Assembly: GCF_009901955.1 (NCBI RefSeq)
Contig: NZ_WUTS01000001.1
Location: forward strand, 1,646,245 to 1,710,244
Length of the DNA stretch: 64,000 nt
Direction of reading: 5' to 3'
Origin: Halomonas icarae
GTDB lineage: Bacteria; Pseudomonadota; Gammaproteobacteria; Pseudomonadales; Halomonadaceae
The notes beneath the pieces were generated by a model that saw only the letters and a list, made by a program, of their open reading frames with translations, made no database searches and was not told the origin of the DNA. The position numbers and the translations under genes were made by a program. Shown here piece after piece: positions 9,350 through 25,270 of the stretch (within the stretch, counting starts at the first letter, position 1; each line of letters begins with the position of its first letter).

Positions 9350-10726
9350 ATGACCGCCCAGCTCCAGATCACGCCTCACCCCTACCGGCCCACCCCGCTA
9401 TCCGCCTTCGCCCGCCTGCGCCGAAGGCCGGGGGCCGTGCTGCTGGACAGTGGCCGACCCGAGGCCCCGGGCGGCCGCTACGACATTCTGTCGAGCGACC
9501 CGCTGGCGGTGCTGACGGTGGATGAGTCAGGCCAGGTGGAGGGCGTGCCAGAGCTTCGGGACCTGGCTCCCTTTGACGCCCAGCAGGCCCTGCTCGAGGG
9601 CCTGAACGAGAGCATGACGGTACCGGAGAGCGAGCTGCCCTTCCTGGGTGGGCTGATCGGCTACTGGAGCTACGACCTCGGCTACCATCTGGAGCGAGTG
9701 GGGAAGCGTGCCCGCCGTGTCGTGACGCTGCCTGACAGCCGGGTCGGCCTCTACGACTGGGCATTGATCCAGGATCATGAGCGCAGAGAGGCCTGGCTGG
9801 TGGCCACCCCGGAGCGTCGCCAGCAGGCACTCGAGTGGCTGAACGCCGCCCCCGCACCGGAGGCCCCCTTTCAGCTGACGGCCTCCTTTGCTGCCGAGCT
9901 CGACCGCGACGCCTATCTGGCACGCTTCGACGCCGTGCAGCACTATATTCGTGCCGGCGACTGCTATCAGGTCAACCTGGCTCAACGCTTCAGCGCTCCC
10001 TACCGGGGCGAGCTGTGGAGCGCCTACCGGCGCCTGCGCAAGGCGACACCGACGCCCTTCGCCGGCTTCATGGCCTGGCCCTCCGCCAATGGTGAGCAGG
10101 CGATACTCTCGCTCTCCCCGGAGCGCTTCCTTGAGTGCCGCAACGACCATGTGGAGACCCGCCCGATCAAGGGAACACGCCCACGCGGCGACACCCCGAC
10201 AAGCGACGCCCGCCTGGCCGCCGAGCTTAAGCAAAGCCGCAAGGATCGCGCCGAAAATGTGATGATCGTCGATCTGCTGCGCAACGACCTGGGCCGCCGC
10301 TGCCGCCCCGGTACGGTGCGGGTACCTCAGCTCTGTGGCCTGGAGAGCTACGTCAATGTTCACCATCTGGTCAGCGTGGTCACCGGCACGCTTGCCGACG
10401 GATGCACGCCGCTGGACCTGCTAGCCGCCGCCTTCCCCGGCGGCTCCATCACCGGCGCCCCCAAGGTGCGTGCCATGCAGATCATCGACGAGCTCGAACC
10501 CAGCCGGCGCAGCGTCTACTGCGGCAGCCTCGGCTACGTGGATACTCGGGGGCGGATGGACACCTCCATCGCCATTCGCACCGCCGTGGCGGACGGCGAC
10601 CGCGTGCACCTCTGGGGCGGTGGGGGCCTGGTGGCCGACTCGGAGGGTGAAGCCGAATATCAGGAGACCTGGGACAAGATCCATCACCTGATGGCGGCGC
10701 TCGCTACAGAAGGCAACAAAGAATAA
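9350..10726 (+). CDS. pabB: Aminodeoxychorismate synthase component I
   Basis: With the PabA/TrpG glutaminase it aminates chorismate to 4-amino-4-deoxychorismate for folate synthesis. The 458-residue protein has the anthranilate synthase I-like N-domain and the chorismate-binding domain (about 190-455), with PFAGFMAWP, IKGTRPRGDTP, ENVMIVDLLRNDLGR and FPGGSITGAPKVRAMQIIDELEP. It lacks the LLES tryptophan-binding motif seen in TrpE at 27 kb, which argues for PabB. It stands alone on the plus strand, divergent from the prp operon. Confidence 0.93.
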   Translation: MTAQLQITPHPYRPTPLSAFARLRRRPGAVLLDSGRPEAPGGRYDILSSDPLAVLTVDESGQVEGVPELRDLAPFDAQQALLEGLNESMTVPESELPFLGGLIGYWSYDLGYHLERVGKRARRVVTLPDSRVGLYDWALIQDHERREAWLVATPERRQQALEWLNAAPAPEAPFQLTASFAAELDRDAYLARFDAVQHYIRAGDCYQVNLAQRFSAPYRGELWSAYRRLRKATPTPFAGFMAWPSANGEQAILSLSPERFLECRNDHVETRPIKGTRPRGDTPTSDARLAAELKQSRKDRAENVMIVDLLRNDLGRRCRPGTVRVPQLCGLESYVNVHHLVSVVTGTLADGCTPLDLLAAAFPGGSITGAPKVRAMQIIDELEPSRRSVYCGSLGYVDTRGRMDTSIAIRTAVADGDRVHLWGGGGLVADSEGEAEYQETWDKIHHLMAALATEGNKE

Positions 10727-10834
10727 TAAAACAAACTCTTATTCTTAAATGATAATAACAACGCAAGAAATCGGTATTGGGCGAACGCCTTGCGGTTCGG
10801 CTAGGGTGGTCGACATACGTATCAGGAGCCCCCC

Positions 10835-11455
10835 ATGATCGAGACCCTCGACATCATCAACCGCGACCTCGGCCAGGACCCGGAAGCGCTTATCCGCTGG
10901 GCCCTCGACCAGGGCAGCCAGCCGATCTGCACCACCAACTTCCGTCCCTTCGAGGCGGTGATCCTGCATATGGTGGCCAGTCAGCGACCCGACATCCCGG
11001 TGGTCTGGATGGACCATGGCTACAATACCGAGGCCACCTACCGCTTCGCCGACGCCTTGGTTCGCCGCCTCGACCTAAACCTGATCAGCTTTCTGCCAAT
11101 CCGCACCCGCGCTCACCGCGAAGCGCTGGAGGGTCCCTTCCCCGGCATCGATGATCCGCGTCATGAAGTCTTTACCCAGGAGGTGAAGATCGAGCCCTTC
11201 GAGCGTGCCCTCGCGCAGATGGCACCGGACGTCTGGTTCACCGCCCTACGTGCCGAGGACACTCCGCAACGTTCCCGCATGGCTCCGGCCAGCCGCAACG
11301 CCGATGGCCTGCTGAAGGTAGCGCCCTTGCTGCACTGGACGGCGAAGGAGCTCCACGCCTACCTCCAGCGTCACGACCTGCCCAACGAGTTCGACTATTT
11401 CGACCCCACCAAGGTTGAGGCCAAGCGCGAGTGCGGGCTACACCTGCAGCACTGA
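10835..11455 (+). CDS. cysH: Thioredoxin-dependent PAPS reductase family protein
   Basis: Reduces phosphoadenylyl sulfate (or a related adenylyl sulfate) to sulfite in assimilatory sulfate reduction. 206 residues of the CysH fold with the nucleotide-binding start TTNFRPFEAVILHM and the C-terminal ECGLH motif carrying the catalytic Cys200. The paired cysteines that bind an Fe-S cluster in APS reductases are absent, so the PAPS-type, thioredoxin-linked enzyme is more likely. AGGAG precedes the ATG. It is convergent with cysB, the usual activator of this pathway, and a thioredoxin gene lies 1.3 kb away. Confidence 0.85.
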   Translation: MIETLDIINRDLGQDPEALIRWALDQGSQPICTTNFRPFEAVILHMVASQRPDIPVVWMDHGYNTEATYRFADALVRRLDLNLISFLPIRTRAHREALEGPFPGIDDPRHEVFTQEVKIEPFERALAQMAPDVWFTALRAEDTPQRSRMAPASRNADGLLKVAPLLHWTAKELHAYLQRHDLPNEFDYFDPTKVEAKRECGLHLQH

Positions 11456-11510
11456 GTCCGCCGAATGCACGATGGTCGCCTTCGCCGATACATCGAGCTC
11501 CCGCAGGCGC

Positions 11511-12580
<1,070 letters not shown>

Positions 12581-12722
12581 CTTCGCACTAGTCGCCGATG
12601 CGCATTCTCGATTTGCCAGCACTCCAGTCGACCGCTAACATCGTCCGACCGGCTGGGTGACCCACACATGTCACCTGCCACCCCTGTCCGCTCGATGCAG
12701 CGCAACGAAACTGGAGAACCCC

Positions 12723-13046
12723 ATGGCCAATAACGTCGATGTCACCAACGCCAACTTCGAGCAGGAAGTCCTCAAGGCCGAGACCCCGGTGCTGCTCAAG
12801 TTCTGGGCACCCTGGTGCGGTCCCTGCAAGGTGATGGCCCCGGTAGTCGACGAGGTCGCCGAGGAGCGCAGCGGCAACCTCAAGGTCGTCAGCATCAATG
12901 TCGACGACGCCCCCGAAATCGCCGCCGAGCAGGGCGTGCGCGGCGTTCCCACCGTGATGCTGTTCAAGTCCGGCACCAAGATCGCCTCGCTGGTTGGTGC
13001 GCAGTCCAAGTCCCAGCTCAGCCAGTTCATCGAACAGAACGCCTGA
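12723..13046 (+). CDS. trxA: Thioredoxin
   Basis: Small redox protein (107 residues) with the active site WCGPC at residues 31-35 and the cis-proline loop VRGVPTVMLFKSG. It reduces cytosolic disulfides, and is the expected donor for the nearby CysH. The ATG at 12723 (MANNVDV) follows a GGAG element; the upstream in-frame extension is not part of the family. A strong terminator follows the stop. Confidence 0.96.
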   Translation: MANNVDVTNANFEQEVLKAETPVLLKFWAPWCGPCKVMAPVVDEVAEERSGNLKVVSINVDDAPEIAAEQGVRGVPTVMLFKSGTKIASLVGAQSKSQLSQFIEQNA

Positions 13047-13066
13047 GCAGCAGCGTCCCGCCCGAT

Positions 13067-13102
13067 ACATCGCCCCGGCCCTGGCCGGGGCGATGTCGTT
13101 TT
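13067..13102 (+). terminator. Intrinsic terminator after trxA
   Basis: ACATCGCCCCGGCC (13067-13080) pairs perfectly with GGCCGGGGCGATGT (13083-13096), a 14-bp stem, followed by CGTTTT on the plus strand. It separates trxA from the convergent permease gene. Confidence 0.85.
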
Positions 13103-13109
13103 CGCCCTA

Positions 13110-14204
13110 TCACTCCTCGTTACGCCTGGCTGGCGGGCGCTCTGCCCTGGCCCGAGACGCCTCCTTTCCTGGTCCCAGGAGAAGAGCAATCCATCGCGTC
13201 TCGGGGTGGCTGGCCAAGGCAATCTTCAGGGTCATGGTCAGCATCACCGACAACAGCATGCCCGCCGTTCCGAAGATCCACCCCCACACCACCAGTGACA
13301 GGAAGGCGATAAAGGTCGAGAGGCCCAGTGCCTGTCCCATTAGCCGCGGCTCGACGATATTGCCGAGCAGGAAATTGATGCCGAGATAGGCCGCGGCAAG
13401 CAGCAACGCATCGAACAGGCCCCCATCGGGAGAGACCAGCAACAGCAGCACCGGTGGCAGCGCCGCAATGGCCGAGCCGATATTGGGAATGTAGTTGAGC
13501 CCGAAGGCCAGCACCGCCCACAGCAGCGGAAAGTCCACCCCCACCAGCAGACAGGCGATCCAGACCAGCACCCCGGTTACCAGGCTGACCACCGTCTTCA
13601 CCGCCAGGTACCGCTTGAGCCTCAGGCTGAACTCGTTGAAACGCTCAAGGCTCGCCGCGGGATTCTCCAGAGCCTGGGAGACCTTGTCGCGAAAACTGAG
13701 CGTTTCGAAGAGCAGAAACACCGCCAGCAGCCCCACGATCACACTCTGCATCAGCAGGTTGCCCACCTCGCCGATCAGCGACGGGATCCACCCCCCAAGC
13801 TGCTCGGCATCCAGCAACTCCGCCAGGCGGTTGGTGTCGATGGCCAGCCCCAGTCGCGACAGGCCATCCAGCAGTCTCAGATAGTAGTCGTAGAGCTTCT
13901 GTTCGATGTCCGGCAGGGTGTCGACGAAGGTGCCGAAGCTGTTGACCAGCAGTCCTCCCAGTAGCAAGAACACGACACCGATCACCACCAGGGTCAGCCA
14001 CACCGACAGGCGCAACCCCAGGCCGTGGCGATTGAGCCATAAGACCGGTGCCGTGCAGATCACCGCGATAAAGGCCGCCAGCAGCATGGGCACCAGCAGA
14101 CTGGCCCCGGCCCGCATCCCGGCCACAATGACCACCAGTGCCGCCAGGGCCAGCACCAGGTTCAGCGGTATGATGCCCGACGTATCGTCGTTAGCGTCTC
14201 GCAT
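13110..14204 (-). CDS. AI-2E family transporter (PerM/TqsA-like)
   Basis: Inner-membrane protein of 364 residues in the AI-2 exporter superfamily. Three hydrophobic segments in the first ~90 residues (NLVLALAALVVIVAGM, LLVPMLLAAFIAVI, LVVIGVVFLLLGGLLV), a soluble amphipathic middle, then five more, including the family hallmark FGLNYIPNIGSAIAALPPVLLLL and INFLLGNIVEPRLMGQALGLS. The substrate is unknown; members range from AI-2 export to Na+ antiport. The ATG at 14204 (MRDAND) follows GGAG; an upstream start adds six residues. Confidence 0.88.
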   Translation of the reverse strand: MRDANDDTSGIIPLNLVLALAALVVIVAGMRAGASLLVPMLLAAFIAVICTAPVLWLNRHGLGLRLSVWLTLVVIGVVFLLLGGLLVNSFGTFVDTLPDIEQKLYDYYLRLLDGLSRLGLAIDTNRLAELLDAEQLGGWIPSLIGEVGNLLMQSVIVGLLAVFLLFETLSFRDKVSQALENPAASLERFNEFSLRLKRYLAVKTVVSLVTGVLVWIACLLVGVDFPLLWAVLAFGLNYIPNIGSAIAALPPVLLLLVSPDGGLFDALLLAAAYLGINFLLGNIVEPRLMGQALGLSTFIAFLSLVVWGWIFGTAGMLLSVMLTMTLKIALASHPETRWIALLLGPGKEASRARAERPPARRNEE

Positions 14205-14291
14205 CCTTATCTCCCAAGCCATTGATGGTTTCCATCATGCCCCCTGGGCAATGCTTCAACAATCGACAACACCCCTGACCCACACCTCAAC

Positions 14292-14325
14292 AAAACGGCG
14301 AACCCCCGCAGGCGGCGGGGGTTCG
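14292..14325 (-). terminator. Intrinsic terminator after serS
   Basis: GCGGGGGTTCG (14315-14325) and CGAACCCCCGC (14299-14309) form an 11-bp stem with a short loop. On the minus strand it is followed by CCGTTTTG. It lies about 25 bases past the serS stop. Confidence 0.85.
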
Positions 14326-14347
14326 GGAGGTGCTGGTGCCGAGCATC

Positions 14348-19095
<4,748 letters not shown>

Positions 19096-19135
19096 TCACT
19101 AATCTGCAGAGTGGAACCCAGCCAGGAGCCTCGCC

Positions 19136-20935
19136 ATGGAAAGCCCCGCGGTATTGATCACGGGCATCGGCCTGCTGTCGCTGACCTGCCAGTGGCTGGC
19201 GTGGCGCATCCGGGTCCCCGCCATCCTGCCGCTGCTGGTCACCGGCATCCTGATCGGACCGATAAGCGGTCTGCTCGACCCCGATGCCCTGCTGGGCGAT
19301 CTGCTCTTCCCGCTGGTCTCGTTGGCCGTGGCGGTGATCCTCTTCGAGGGCAGCCTGACTCTCAATCTGGGGGAGCTTCGCGGTCATGGCCATACGGTGC
19401 GGCGCCTTGTCACCTGGGGAGCGCTGATCACCGCCCTGGTCAGTGCCCTGGCCGCTCACTGGCTGCTGGGGCTGCCCTGGGGGATGGCCAGCGTGCTCGG
19501 CGCCCTGCTGGTGGTAACCGGACCCACCGTTGTCCTGCCCCTCCTCAAGACGCTACGCGCCAGGGAGTCGCTGAGCCAGATCCTGCGCTGGGAGGGCATA
19601 CTGATCGACCCGGTCGGCGCCATTGGTGCCGTGCTGGTTTATGAGTACGTGGCAATCGGCTCCGCGGGCGACCCCTTTACCCATACCCTGGCGCTGTTCG
19701 GGATGACGCTCGCGATCGGCTTCGGCCTGGGCAGTGCAGGCGGCTACCTGTGGGGCCGGGTGCTGCGGCATCACTGGCTGCCACGCCAGCTGCACAGCTT
19801 CGGCACCCTGATGGTCATGCTGACGCTGTTCACCCTCTCCGACCAGCTGTTCCATGAGTCGGGGCTGCTTACCGTGACCGTGATGGGCGCCTGGCTGGCC
19901 AATATGAAGCGAGTTCCTACCGAGCCGATCATCGAGTTCAAGGAGACGCTCACCGTCCTGCTGATCTCGGGGCTCTTTATCCTGTTGGCCGCCCGCCTGC
20001 GCCTGGATCAGCTCGCCCTGCTCGGCTGGCCCGCCTGGGGGTATCTCGCCATCCTTATACTGGTAGCCCGCCCTCTGGCGGTGTGGTTCTGCACCCTGGG
20101 CAGCAATCTCGAGCTCAAGGAGAAGGCACTCCTGGCCTGGATCTCCCCCCGCGGCATCGTCGCCGCGGCCGTCGCCTCGCTGTTCGCCCTGAAGCTGGAG
20201 GAGCAGGGCGTGGAGGGTGCCGAGATGCTGGTGCCGGTCACCTTCCTGGTGATTATCACGACCGTGGTGATCCAGAGCCTGCTCTCACGCCCTATCGCCA
20301 GGGCCCTGGGGGTGATGACGCCACCGCCCAGCGGTTTTTTGATCCTGGGAGCCAACCCGGTGGCCCGCGCCATCGGCGCCGCTCTCATGCGTGCCGGTCT
20401 GCCGGTACGCCTGGCCGATACCGACTGGGAGGCGCTGGAGGCGGCGCGCATGGCGGGGTTGCCGGTCTACTACGGCAAGCCTCACTCCAAGCATGCCGAG
20501 ACCCACCTGGAGCTGACCGGCCTGGGCCACTTCCTGCCGCTCTCTCCCTACCGCGAGGCGAATGATCTGGCGGCGTTGCACTACGCCGAGCGGTTTGTCC
20601 CGGGCAGGGTGTTCCGCCTGGAGACACGTCGCGAAGGCCAGGCGGAGCGCCAGCTCCCTCAGGACCTGGACACCCTGCCGCGACTGTTTGGGGAGAGGGT
20701 CAGCTGGGCCGAGCTGGCGAGCCGTGTCGCCCGCGGCGCCGTGGTACGCGTGGCCCATCTGCATGAAGAGCACGACTTCGCCGCCTACCGTAGCGACCAT
20801 GACGGCCATCTGCAGGCGCTGTTCTGCATCGATGCCAGGGGGCATGTCCGCGTGGCCAGCGACCACGCCGACCTCGCCCCAGAGGCCGGCGAGACGGTCA
20901 TCTGTCTGATCGATCCGGAGTCGCCGGCCTTCTGA
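19136..20935 (+). CDS. CPA1-type cation/proton antiporter with C-terminal regulatory domain
   Basis: Inner-membrane Na+(K+)/H+ antiporter of 599 residues. About twelve hydrophobic segments span residues 1-400, with the transport-core motifs GPTVVLPLLK and EGILIDPVGAIGAV. The cytosolic tail (about 405-599) starts FLILGANPVARAIGAALMRAGLPVRLADTDWEAL, a degraded Rossmann (TrkA-N-like) domain, so ligand control by a nucleotide is possible. AGGAG precedes the ATG. It follows ydiJ by 40 bp on the same strand. Ion specificity cannot be read; a role in salt or pH homeostasis suits a halophile. Confidence 0.88.
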   Translation: MESPAVLITGIGLLSLTCQWLAWRIRVPAILPLLVTGILIGPISGLLDPDALLGDLLFPLVSLAVAVILFEGSLTLNLGELRGHGHTVRRLVTWGALITALVSALAAHWLLGLPWGMASVLGALLVVTGPTVVLPLLKTLRARESLSQILRWEGILIDPVGAIGAVLVYEYVAIGSAGDPFTHTLALFGMTLAIGFGLGSAGGYLWGRVLRHHWLPRQLHSFGTLMVMLTLFTLSDQLFHESGLLTVTVMGAWLANMKRVPTEPIIEFKETLTVLLISGLFILLAARLRLDQLALLGWPAWGYLAILILVARPLAVWFCTLGSNLELKEKALLAWISPRGIVAAAVASLFALKLEEQGVEGAEMLVPVTFLVIITTVVIQSLLSRPIARALGVMTPPPSGFLILGANPVARAIGAALMRAGLPVRLADTDWEALEAARMAGLPVYYGKPHSKHAETHLELTGLGHFLPLSPYREANDLAALHYAERFVPGRVFRLETRREGQAERQLPQDLDTLPRLFGERVSWAELASRVARGAVVRVAHLHEEHDFAAYRSDHDGHLQALFCIDARGHVRVASDHADLAPEAGETVICLIDPESPAF

Positions 20936-21150
20936 ACTGAAGTTGTCAGGCTTCGCCGGAACAGCTTCATTACCACACCGCGATACCCCCAGGACGCGAG
21001 TCGCCTTCCGGAAGCAGCGTGTAAAACCAGATACTCTTTCTCTCAGGCGAGAATAGCCGGAATCACTACACTGTGACTGTGCTCAGGCATCCCGTCTGCG
21101 CAAGTGGTGCGCCAAAACCAAGGCAATCCGCAAGAGAGAGGTAAGGCGCC

Positions 21151-23226
21151 TTGAAAAAGGAGATTCCACTGCTGATGTTGCTTGGAGGGGTCGCTGCCGT
21201 TTCGGCCTCTGCTCAAGAGAACAGCGAACGGGACAATAATGATCAGGCGAATCGGCAGCTCCCCACCATCACCATTCACGCACCACGACTGACACGTAGC
21301 CTCTATGACACCCCCTCTGCCGTCTCGATCCTGACCCATGAGGAGATCCAGCTGGGACAGCAAGGGGTGCGACTGGACGAGGCCCTGGACAGGGTGCCCG
21401 GGGTCTTCTTGCAGAACCGCGATAACTTCGCGCAGGGGCAACGTATTTCCAGCCGCGGTTTCGGCGCACGCGGGACCTTCGGCATCCGCGGCCTGCACAT
21501 CCGCGTCGATGGCATTCCCTACACCCTGCCCGATGGCCAGGCTCAGATCGATGCGGTGGACCTCGACAGCGCAGAGCGCATCGAGGTGATCCGAGGCCCC
21601 TCCTCGGTGCTCTATGGCAACGCCGCCGGTGGGGTGATCGACATCACCACCGGTGACGGTAGCGAGCTGCGCCGCTCGCCGGTGTTGCGCCTCCAGGGCG
21701 GCAGCGATGACTTCCGCAAGCTTTCGCTGCGCAACGGCGGCGAATCCGGAAATTGGGTCCATAGCGTCAGCGTCTCGGCGTTGGATTTCGATGGCTACCG
21801 GGAACAAAGCCAGGTGGAGAAACGAGTGCTCAATGCCAGGGTAGGCTACCACCTGGATGCCGACCGAAGCCTATCGGCGCTGGTCAATCTCCTCGACATG
21901 CCCACCGCCGAGGACCCCAGTGCCCTGACGCTGGAGGAGGTCACCGAGGATCCACGCCAGGCACGTGACATTGCCATCGAACTCGATTCGAGACAGAGCG
22001 TGGAACAGCAGCTGATCGGGCTGCACTACGAGGACCGCGACGCCATGGGGGGAGAAATCAATGTTCGCGGCTTCATCAGCAGGCGGGACTTCGAGCAGCA
22101 ACTTCCCTTCCCTGGCAGCAGCCTGATCGGCTATCAACGGCACTACTATGGCGGCGGCGCCGGTTACACCGGAGCGGCCACCCTGGGTGACATGTCGCTG
22201 CGCCATGTCACCGGGATCGATCTGGCCCGTCAGAAGGACGACCGTGGGCGCCGCTCGGTGGATGCGCTGGGCGATGTCACCGGTATCACCGCCGATGAGC
22301 AGCAGAACGCCACCTCCGCGGGTGTCTTCCTGCAGACGGAGCTGGGGGTGACCGAAACACTCGACCTGAGTGCCGGCGTCCGCCACGACCAGATCCGCAT
22401 GACGATCGACGATCGTTTTGTCGATGACGGTCGCGACGACAGTGGCGAGCGCACCTTCCGCGAGTGGACCGGCAGCCTGGGACTGAGCTATCGCTACCAC
22501 CCCGATCATCAGGTCTATGCCACGGTCGGCAACGCCTTCGAGACGCCGACCTTCACGGAGTTCGCGCGTGACGATGGGCGCGGTGGCTTCAACCCTGAGA
22601 TCCAGCCTCAGAAGGCGCTGAACCGTGAGGTTGGCCTGCGAGGCATCTTCGGCAACGGACTGCGCTACGAGATGGTCGCCTTCTCGGTCGACGTCGACGA
22701 CGAGTTGATCGGTTACGAGGCCACCGATGGCAGGACCTACTACGAGAATGCCGGCAAGACCTCCCGCGACGGCATCGAGCTGGGCGTGGACTGGAGCTTC
22801 TCACTGGCCTGGCGACTTGCCAGCGCTCTGACCCTGGCCGACTACCGCTTCGACAGGTTCGACGACGGCAGCAACGACTTCAACGACAACCGCCTCCCGG
22901 GGCAGCCGAGGCAGGTGTGGCAAAACGCCCTGACCTGGTACGGCAACGGGGACCGTTTCGCCAGCCTCGAGGCCCAGTACACCGGCGACTACTACGCCGA
23001 CAACGCCAACGAGGTAACGATCGACGACCATTGGCTGTTCAATCTCAAGGCCGGCGACGGCTGGCGACTCGGCGATGGAGCTACCTACCTGAGCGCCAAC
23101 CTGGGCATCCGCAACCTGCTCGACGAGGCGTACTACGAGAATGTGCGCATCAATGCCTTCGGGGGGCGCTACTATGAACCCGCCGCGGGGCGCACCATCT
23201 CCGCCGGCCTGGAGCTGTCCTTCTAG
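21151..23226 (+). CDS. TonB-dependent outer-membrane receptor
   Basis: 691-residue receptor: signal peptide (MKKEIPLLMLLGGVAAVSASAQE), a plug domain (about 40-170, with RISSRGFGARGTFGIRGLHIRVDGIPYTLPDGQ and IEVIRGPSSVLYGNAAGGVIDI) and a 22-strand barrel ending in the aromatic terminal residue of ELSF. Closest in plug signature to YncD-like receptors; the ligand is unknown (iron chelate is the default guess). The start is a TTG (21151) after a GA-rich Shine-Dalgarno; it supplies the KK n-region, whereas the first downstream ATG would lose it. No dedicated periplasmic binding protein or ABC genes adjoin it. It converges with trpC. Confidence 0.87.
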   Translation: MKKEIPLLMLLGGVAAVSASAQENSERDNNDQANRQLPTITIHAPRLTRSLYDTPSAVSILTHEEIQLGQQGVRLDEALDRVPGVFLQNRDNFAQGQRISSRGFGARGTFGIRGLHIRVDGIPYTLPDGQAQIDAVDLDSAERIEVIRGPSSVLYGNAAGGVIDITTGDGSELRRSPVLRLQGGSDDFRKLSLRNGGESGNWVHSVSVSALDFDGYREQSQVEKRVLNARVGYHLDADRSLSALVNLLDMPTAEDPSALTLEEVTEDPRQARDIAIELDSRQSVEQQLIGLHYEDRDAMGGEINVRGFISRRDFEQQLPFPGSSLIGYQRHYYGGGAGYTGAATLGDMSLRHVTGIDLARQKDDRGRRSVDALGDVTGITADEQQNATSAGVFLQTELGVTETLDLSAGVRHDQIRMTIDDRFVDDGRDDSGERTFREWTGSLGLSYRYHPDHQVYATVGNAFETPTFTEFARDDGRGGFNPEIQPQKALNREVGLRGIFGNGLRYEMVAFSVDVDDELIGYEATDGRTYYENAGKTSRDGIELGVDWSFSLAWRLASALTLADYRFDRFDDGSNDFNDNRLPGQPRQVWQNALTWYGNGDRFASLEAQYTGDYYADNANEVTIDDHWLFNLKAGDGWRLGDGATYLSANLGIRNLLDEAYYENVRINAFGGRYYEPAAGRTISAGLELSF

Positions 23227-23399
23227 GCGAGCTTTTCACCACCCGATGCACCAGCCCCTGTCCTCAGGGCGATAACGCACCGCTGAGAGCCCAGCCGGGT
23301 CCCCAGCGAGGGGGTCCCCCGGTGGAGCCGGCCTCCTGTTGTAGGAGCCGGTCCACTACTCTTGAGCAGCCTCGTCCCGCAGAGAGTTGCGAGTCACGT

Positions 23400-24209
23400 T
23401 CAGAAGAACAGTCCGCGCAGGGCCTCACCCGGGTCGGGCTGGCGCATGAAGGCCTCGCCGACGAGGAAGGCATTGACATCATGCTCGCGCATGCGCAGCA
23501 CGTCGCCGGGAGTGTGAATGCCGGACTCGGTGACCACGGTGACGCCTTCGGGGATGCGCGGCAGCAGCTCGAGGGTGGTATCGAGTGTGGTATCGAAGGT
23601 GTGCAGGTCGCGGTTATTGATCCCCACCAGGCTGAGATCCAGCCTGAGGGCTCGCTCCAGCTCCAGGGCGTCGTGGACCTCCACCAGCACATCCATGCCA
23701 AGCTCCACCGCCTGCCGGTGAAGGTCGGCCATCTGCCTGTCCTCCAGGGCGGCAACGATCAGCAGAATGCAGTCGGCCCCGATGGCACGCGCCTCGCTCA
23801 CCTGATAGCCGTGGGTGATGAAGTCCTTGCGAATCACCGGCAGCGAGCAGGCGTCGCGAGCCGCGATCAGGCAGTCCTCATGGCCCTGGAAGAAGTCGGC
23901 GTCGGTGAGCACCGAGAGGCAGGCGGCACCGCCCGCGGAGTAGCTGGCGGCAATCGCGCCGGGATGGAAGTCCTCTCGGATCACCCCCTTGGAGGGCGAG
24001 GCCTTCTTGATCTCGGCGATGATCGCCGGGTCACCCTCGGCGATACGCCGCTCCAGCGCCGCCACGAAGCCCCGCGGAGACCCCTGCTCGGCGGCCAGGC
24101 GCAGCAGCTCCGCCTCCGACACGGCGCGGGCACGCTCACGGACCTCTTCGTCCTTGCGCTGGAGAATTCGGGTCAGGATGGTAGGGGTCGCCCCCGGGGA
24201 TACACTCAT
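23400..24209 (-). CDS. trpC: Indole-3-glycerol phosphate synthase
   Basis: Ring-closing step of tryptophan synthesis. 269-residue TIM barrel with the family's [21 protein letters not shown], the [13 protein letters not shown] strand, [14 protein letters not shown] and [12 protein letters not shown], and the C-terminal [10 protein letters not shown]. It is a stand-alone TrpC with no fused TrpF domain. The start is the ATG at 24209 with AGGAG upstream. It is last in trpEGDC, 25 bp after trpD. Confidence 0.96.
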   Translation of the reverse strand: MSVSPGATPTILTRILQRKDEEVRERARAVSEAELLRLAAEQGSPRGFVAALERRIAEGDPAIIAEIKKASPSKGVIREDFHPGAIAASYSAGGAACLSVLTDADFFQGHEDCLIAARDACSLPVIRKDFITHGYQVSEARAIGADCILLIVAALEDRQMADLHRQAVELGMDVLVEVHDALELERALRLDLSLVGINNRDLHTFDTTLDTTLELLPRIPEGVTVVTESGIHTPGDVLRMREHDVNAFLVGEAFMRQPDPGEALRGLFF

Positions 24210-24234
24210 GTTTTGACTCCTGGTGGGGGTACGC

Positions 24235-25257
24235 TTACTGCAGGAAGACGCGGGTGAAGTTGGCCAGCTCCTTGAGCTTCTCGAGGGGCAGCTTCGAGGC
24301 CTGGGCATCCTGGGCCAGGGCCACCCCCTCCTTCAGGCTGTCGGCGACATCGGCGGCATAGAGGGCCGCACCGGCATTCAGCGACACGATATCGGCCGCC
24401 GACCCCTCGCCTCTCAGGGCCTGCTCCACCAGGCGCAGGCTGTCCTCGGCGGTCGCGACCCGCAGCGAATCGAGGGACTGCCGCTGGATCCCGAGCTCTT
24501 CGGGGGTGATCACGTATTCGTGAATCTCACCCTCCCTGAGTTCCGCCACCCGGGTCGGTTGGGCCAGGGAGATCTCGTCCAGGCCATCCTCGGCATGCAC
24601 CACCAGCACATGGCGGCTCCCCAGGCGGCGCAGCACCTCGGCCATCAGCGGCACCAGCTCCGGAGCATAGACCCCCAGCACCTGATTGGGGGCTCCGGCG
24701 GGGTTGGTCAGCGGCCCCAGGATATTGAACAGGGTGCGCACCCCCATCTCACGGCGCGGCACCACCGCATGGCGCATCGCCGGGTGGTGGTTGGGAGCGA
24801 ACATGAAGCCCACGCCCACCTGCTCGATGCAGCGTGCCACCTGCTCAGCATCGAGGTCCAGATGGATCCCCGCCACGGCGAACAAGTCGGCGCTGCCCGA
24901 GGAGGAGGAGACCCCGCGGTTCCCGTGCTTGGCCACGTGGCCACCGGCGGCGGCCACCACGAAACTGGAGGCGGTGGAGACGTTGAACAGGTTGGCGCCG
25001 TCGCCACCGGTGCCGACGATATCGACCACGTGGTCCGCCTTGAGGTGGACCGGGCGCATCAGCTCGCGCATCACCTGGGCGGCGGCACTGATCTCCTCGG
25101 CGGTCTCGCCCTTCATGGCCATGCCCATCAAAAAGGCGGCGATCTGGGGGTCACTGACCTCACCGGTCATGATCTGGCGCATGACCTGGTGGGTCTGGTC
25201 GAAGTTGAGGTTCTCGCGGCGCATCAGGGCACCGAGGGCATCTCGCATCTGCATCAT
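24235..25257 (-). CDS. trpD: Anthranilate phosphoribosyltransferase
   Basis: Transfers phosphoribosyl from PRPP to anthranilate. 340 residues with the PRPP site [28 protein letters not shown] (about residues 78-105), [15 protein letters not shown] and [19 protein letters not shown]. Two ATGs are adjacent; the first (25257) is best spaced from GAGGAG. It follows trpG by 13 bp. It is not fused to a glutaminase domain, unlike the enterobacterial TrpGD. Confidence 0.96.
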   Translation of the reverse strand: MMQMRDALGALMRRENLNFDQTHQVMRQIMTGEVSDPQIAAFLMGMAMKGETAEEISAAAQVMRELMRPVHLKADHVVDIVGTGGDGANLFNVSTASSFVVAAAGGHVAKHGNRGVSSSSGSADLFAVAGIHLDLDAEQVARCIEQVGVGFMFAPNHHPAMRHAVVPRREMGVRTLFNILGPLTNPAGAPNQVLGVYAPELVPLMAEVLRRLGSRHVLVVHAEDGLDEISLAQPTRVAELREGEIHEYVITPEELGIQRQSLDSLRVATAEDSLRLVEQALRGEGSAADIVSLNAGAALYAADVADSLKEGVALAQDAQASKLPLEKLKELANFTRVFLQ

Positions 25258-25270
25258 GGATCTCCTCGAA

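Noticed and set aside
20936..21150. Fur box before the TonB-dependent receptor
   Set aside because: I could not find a GATAAT-rich 19-bp match in this 215-bp region, so iron control is not claimed.
23300..23360. REP-like element (TGTAGGAGCCGG) between the TonB receptor gene and trpC
   Set aside because: Similar to the head of Pseudomonas REP sequences but single, short and without the full hairpin; chance is likely.
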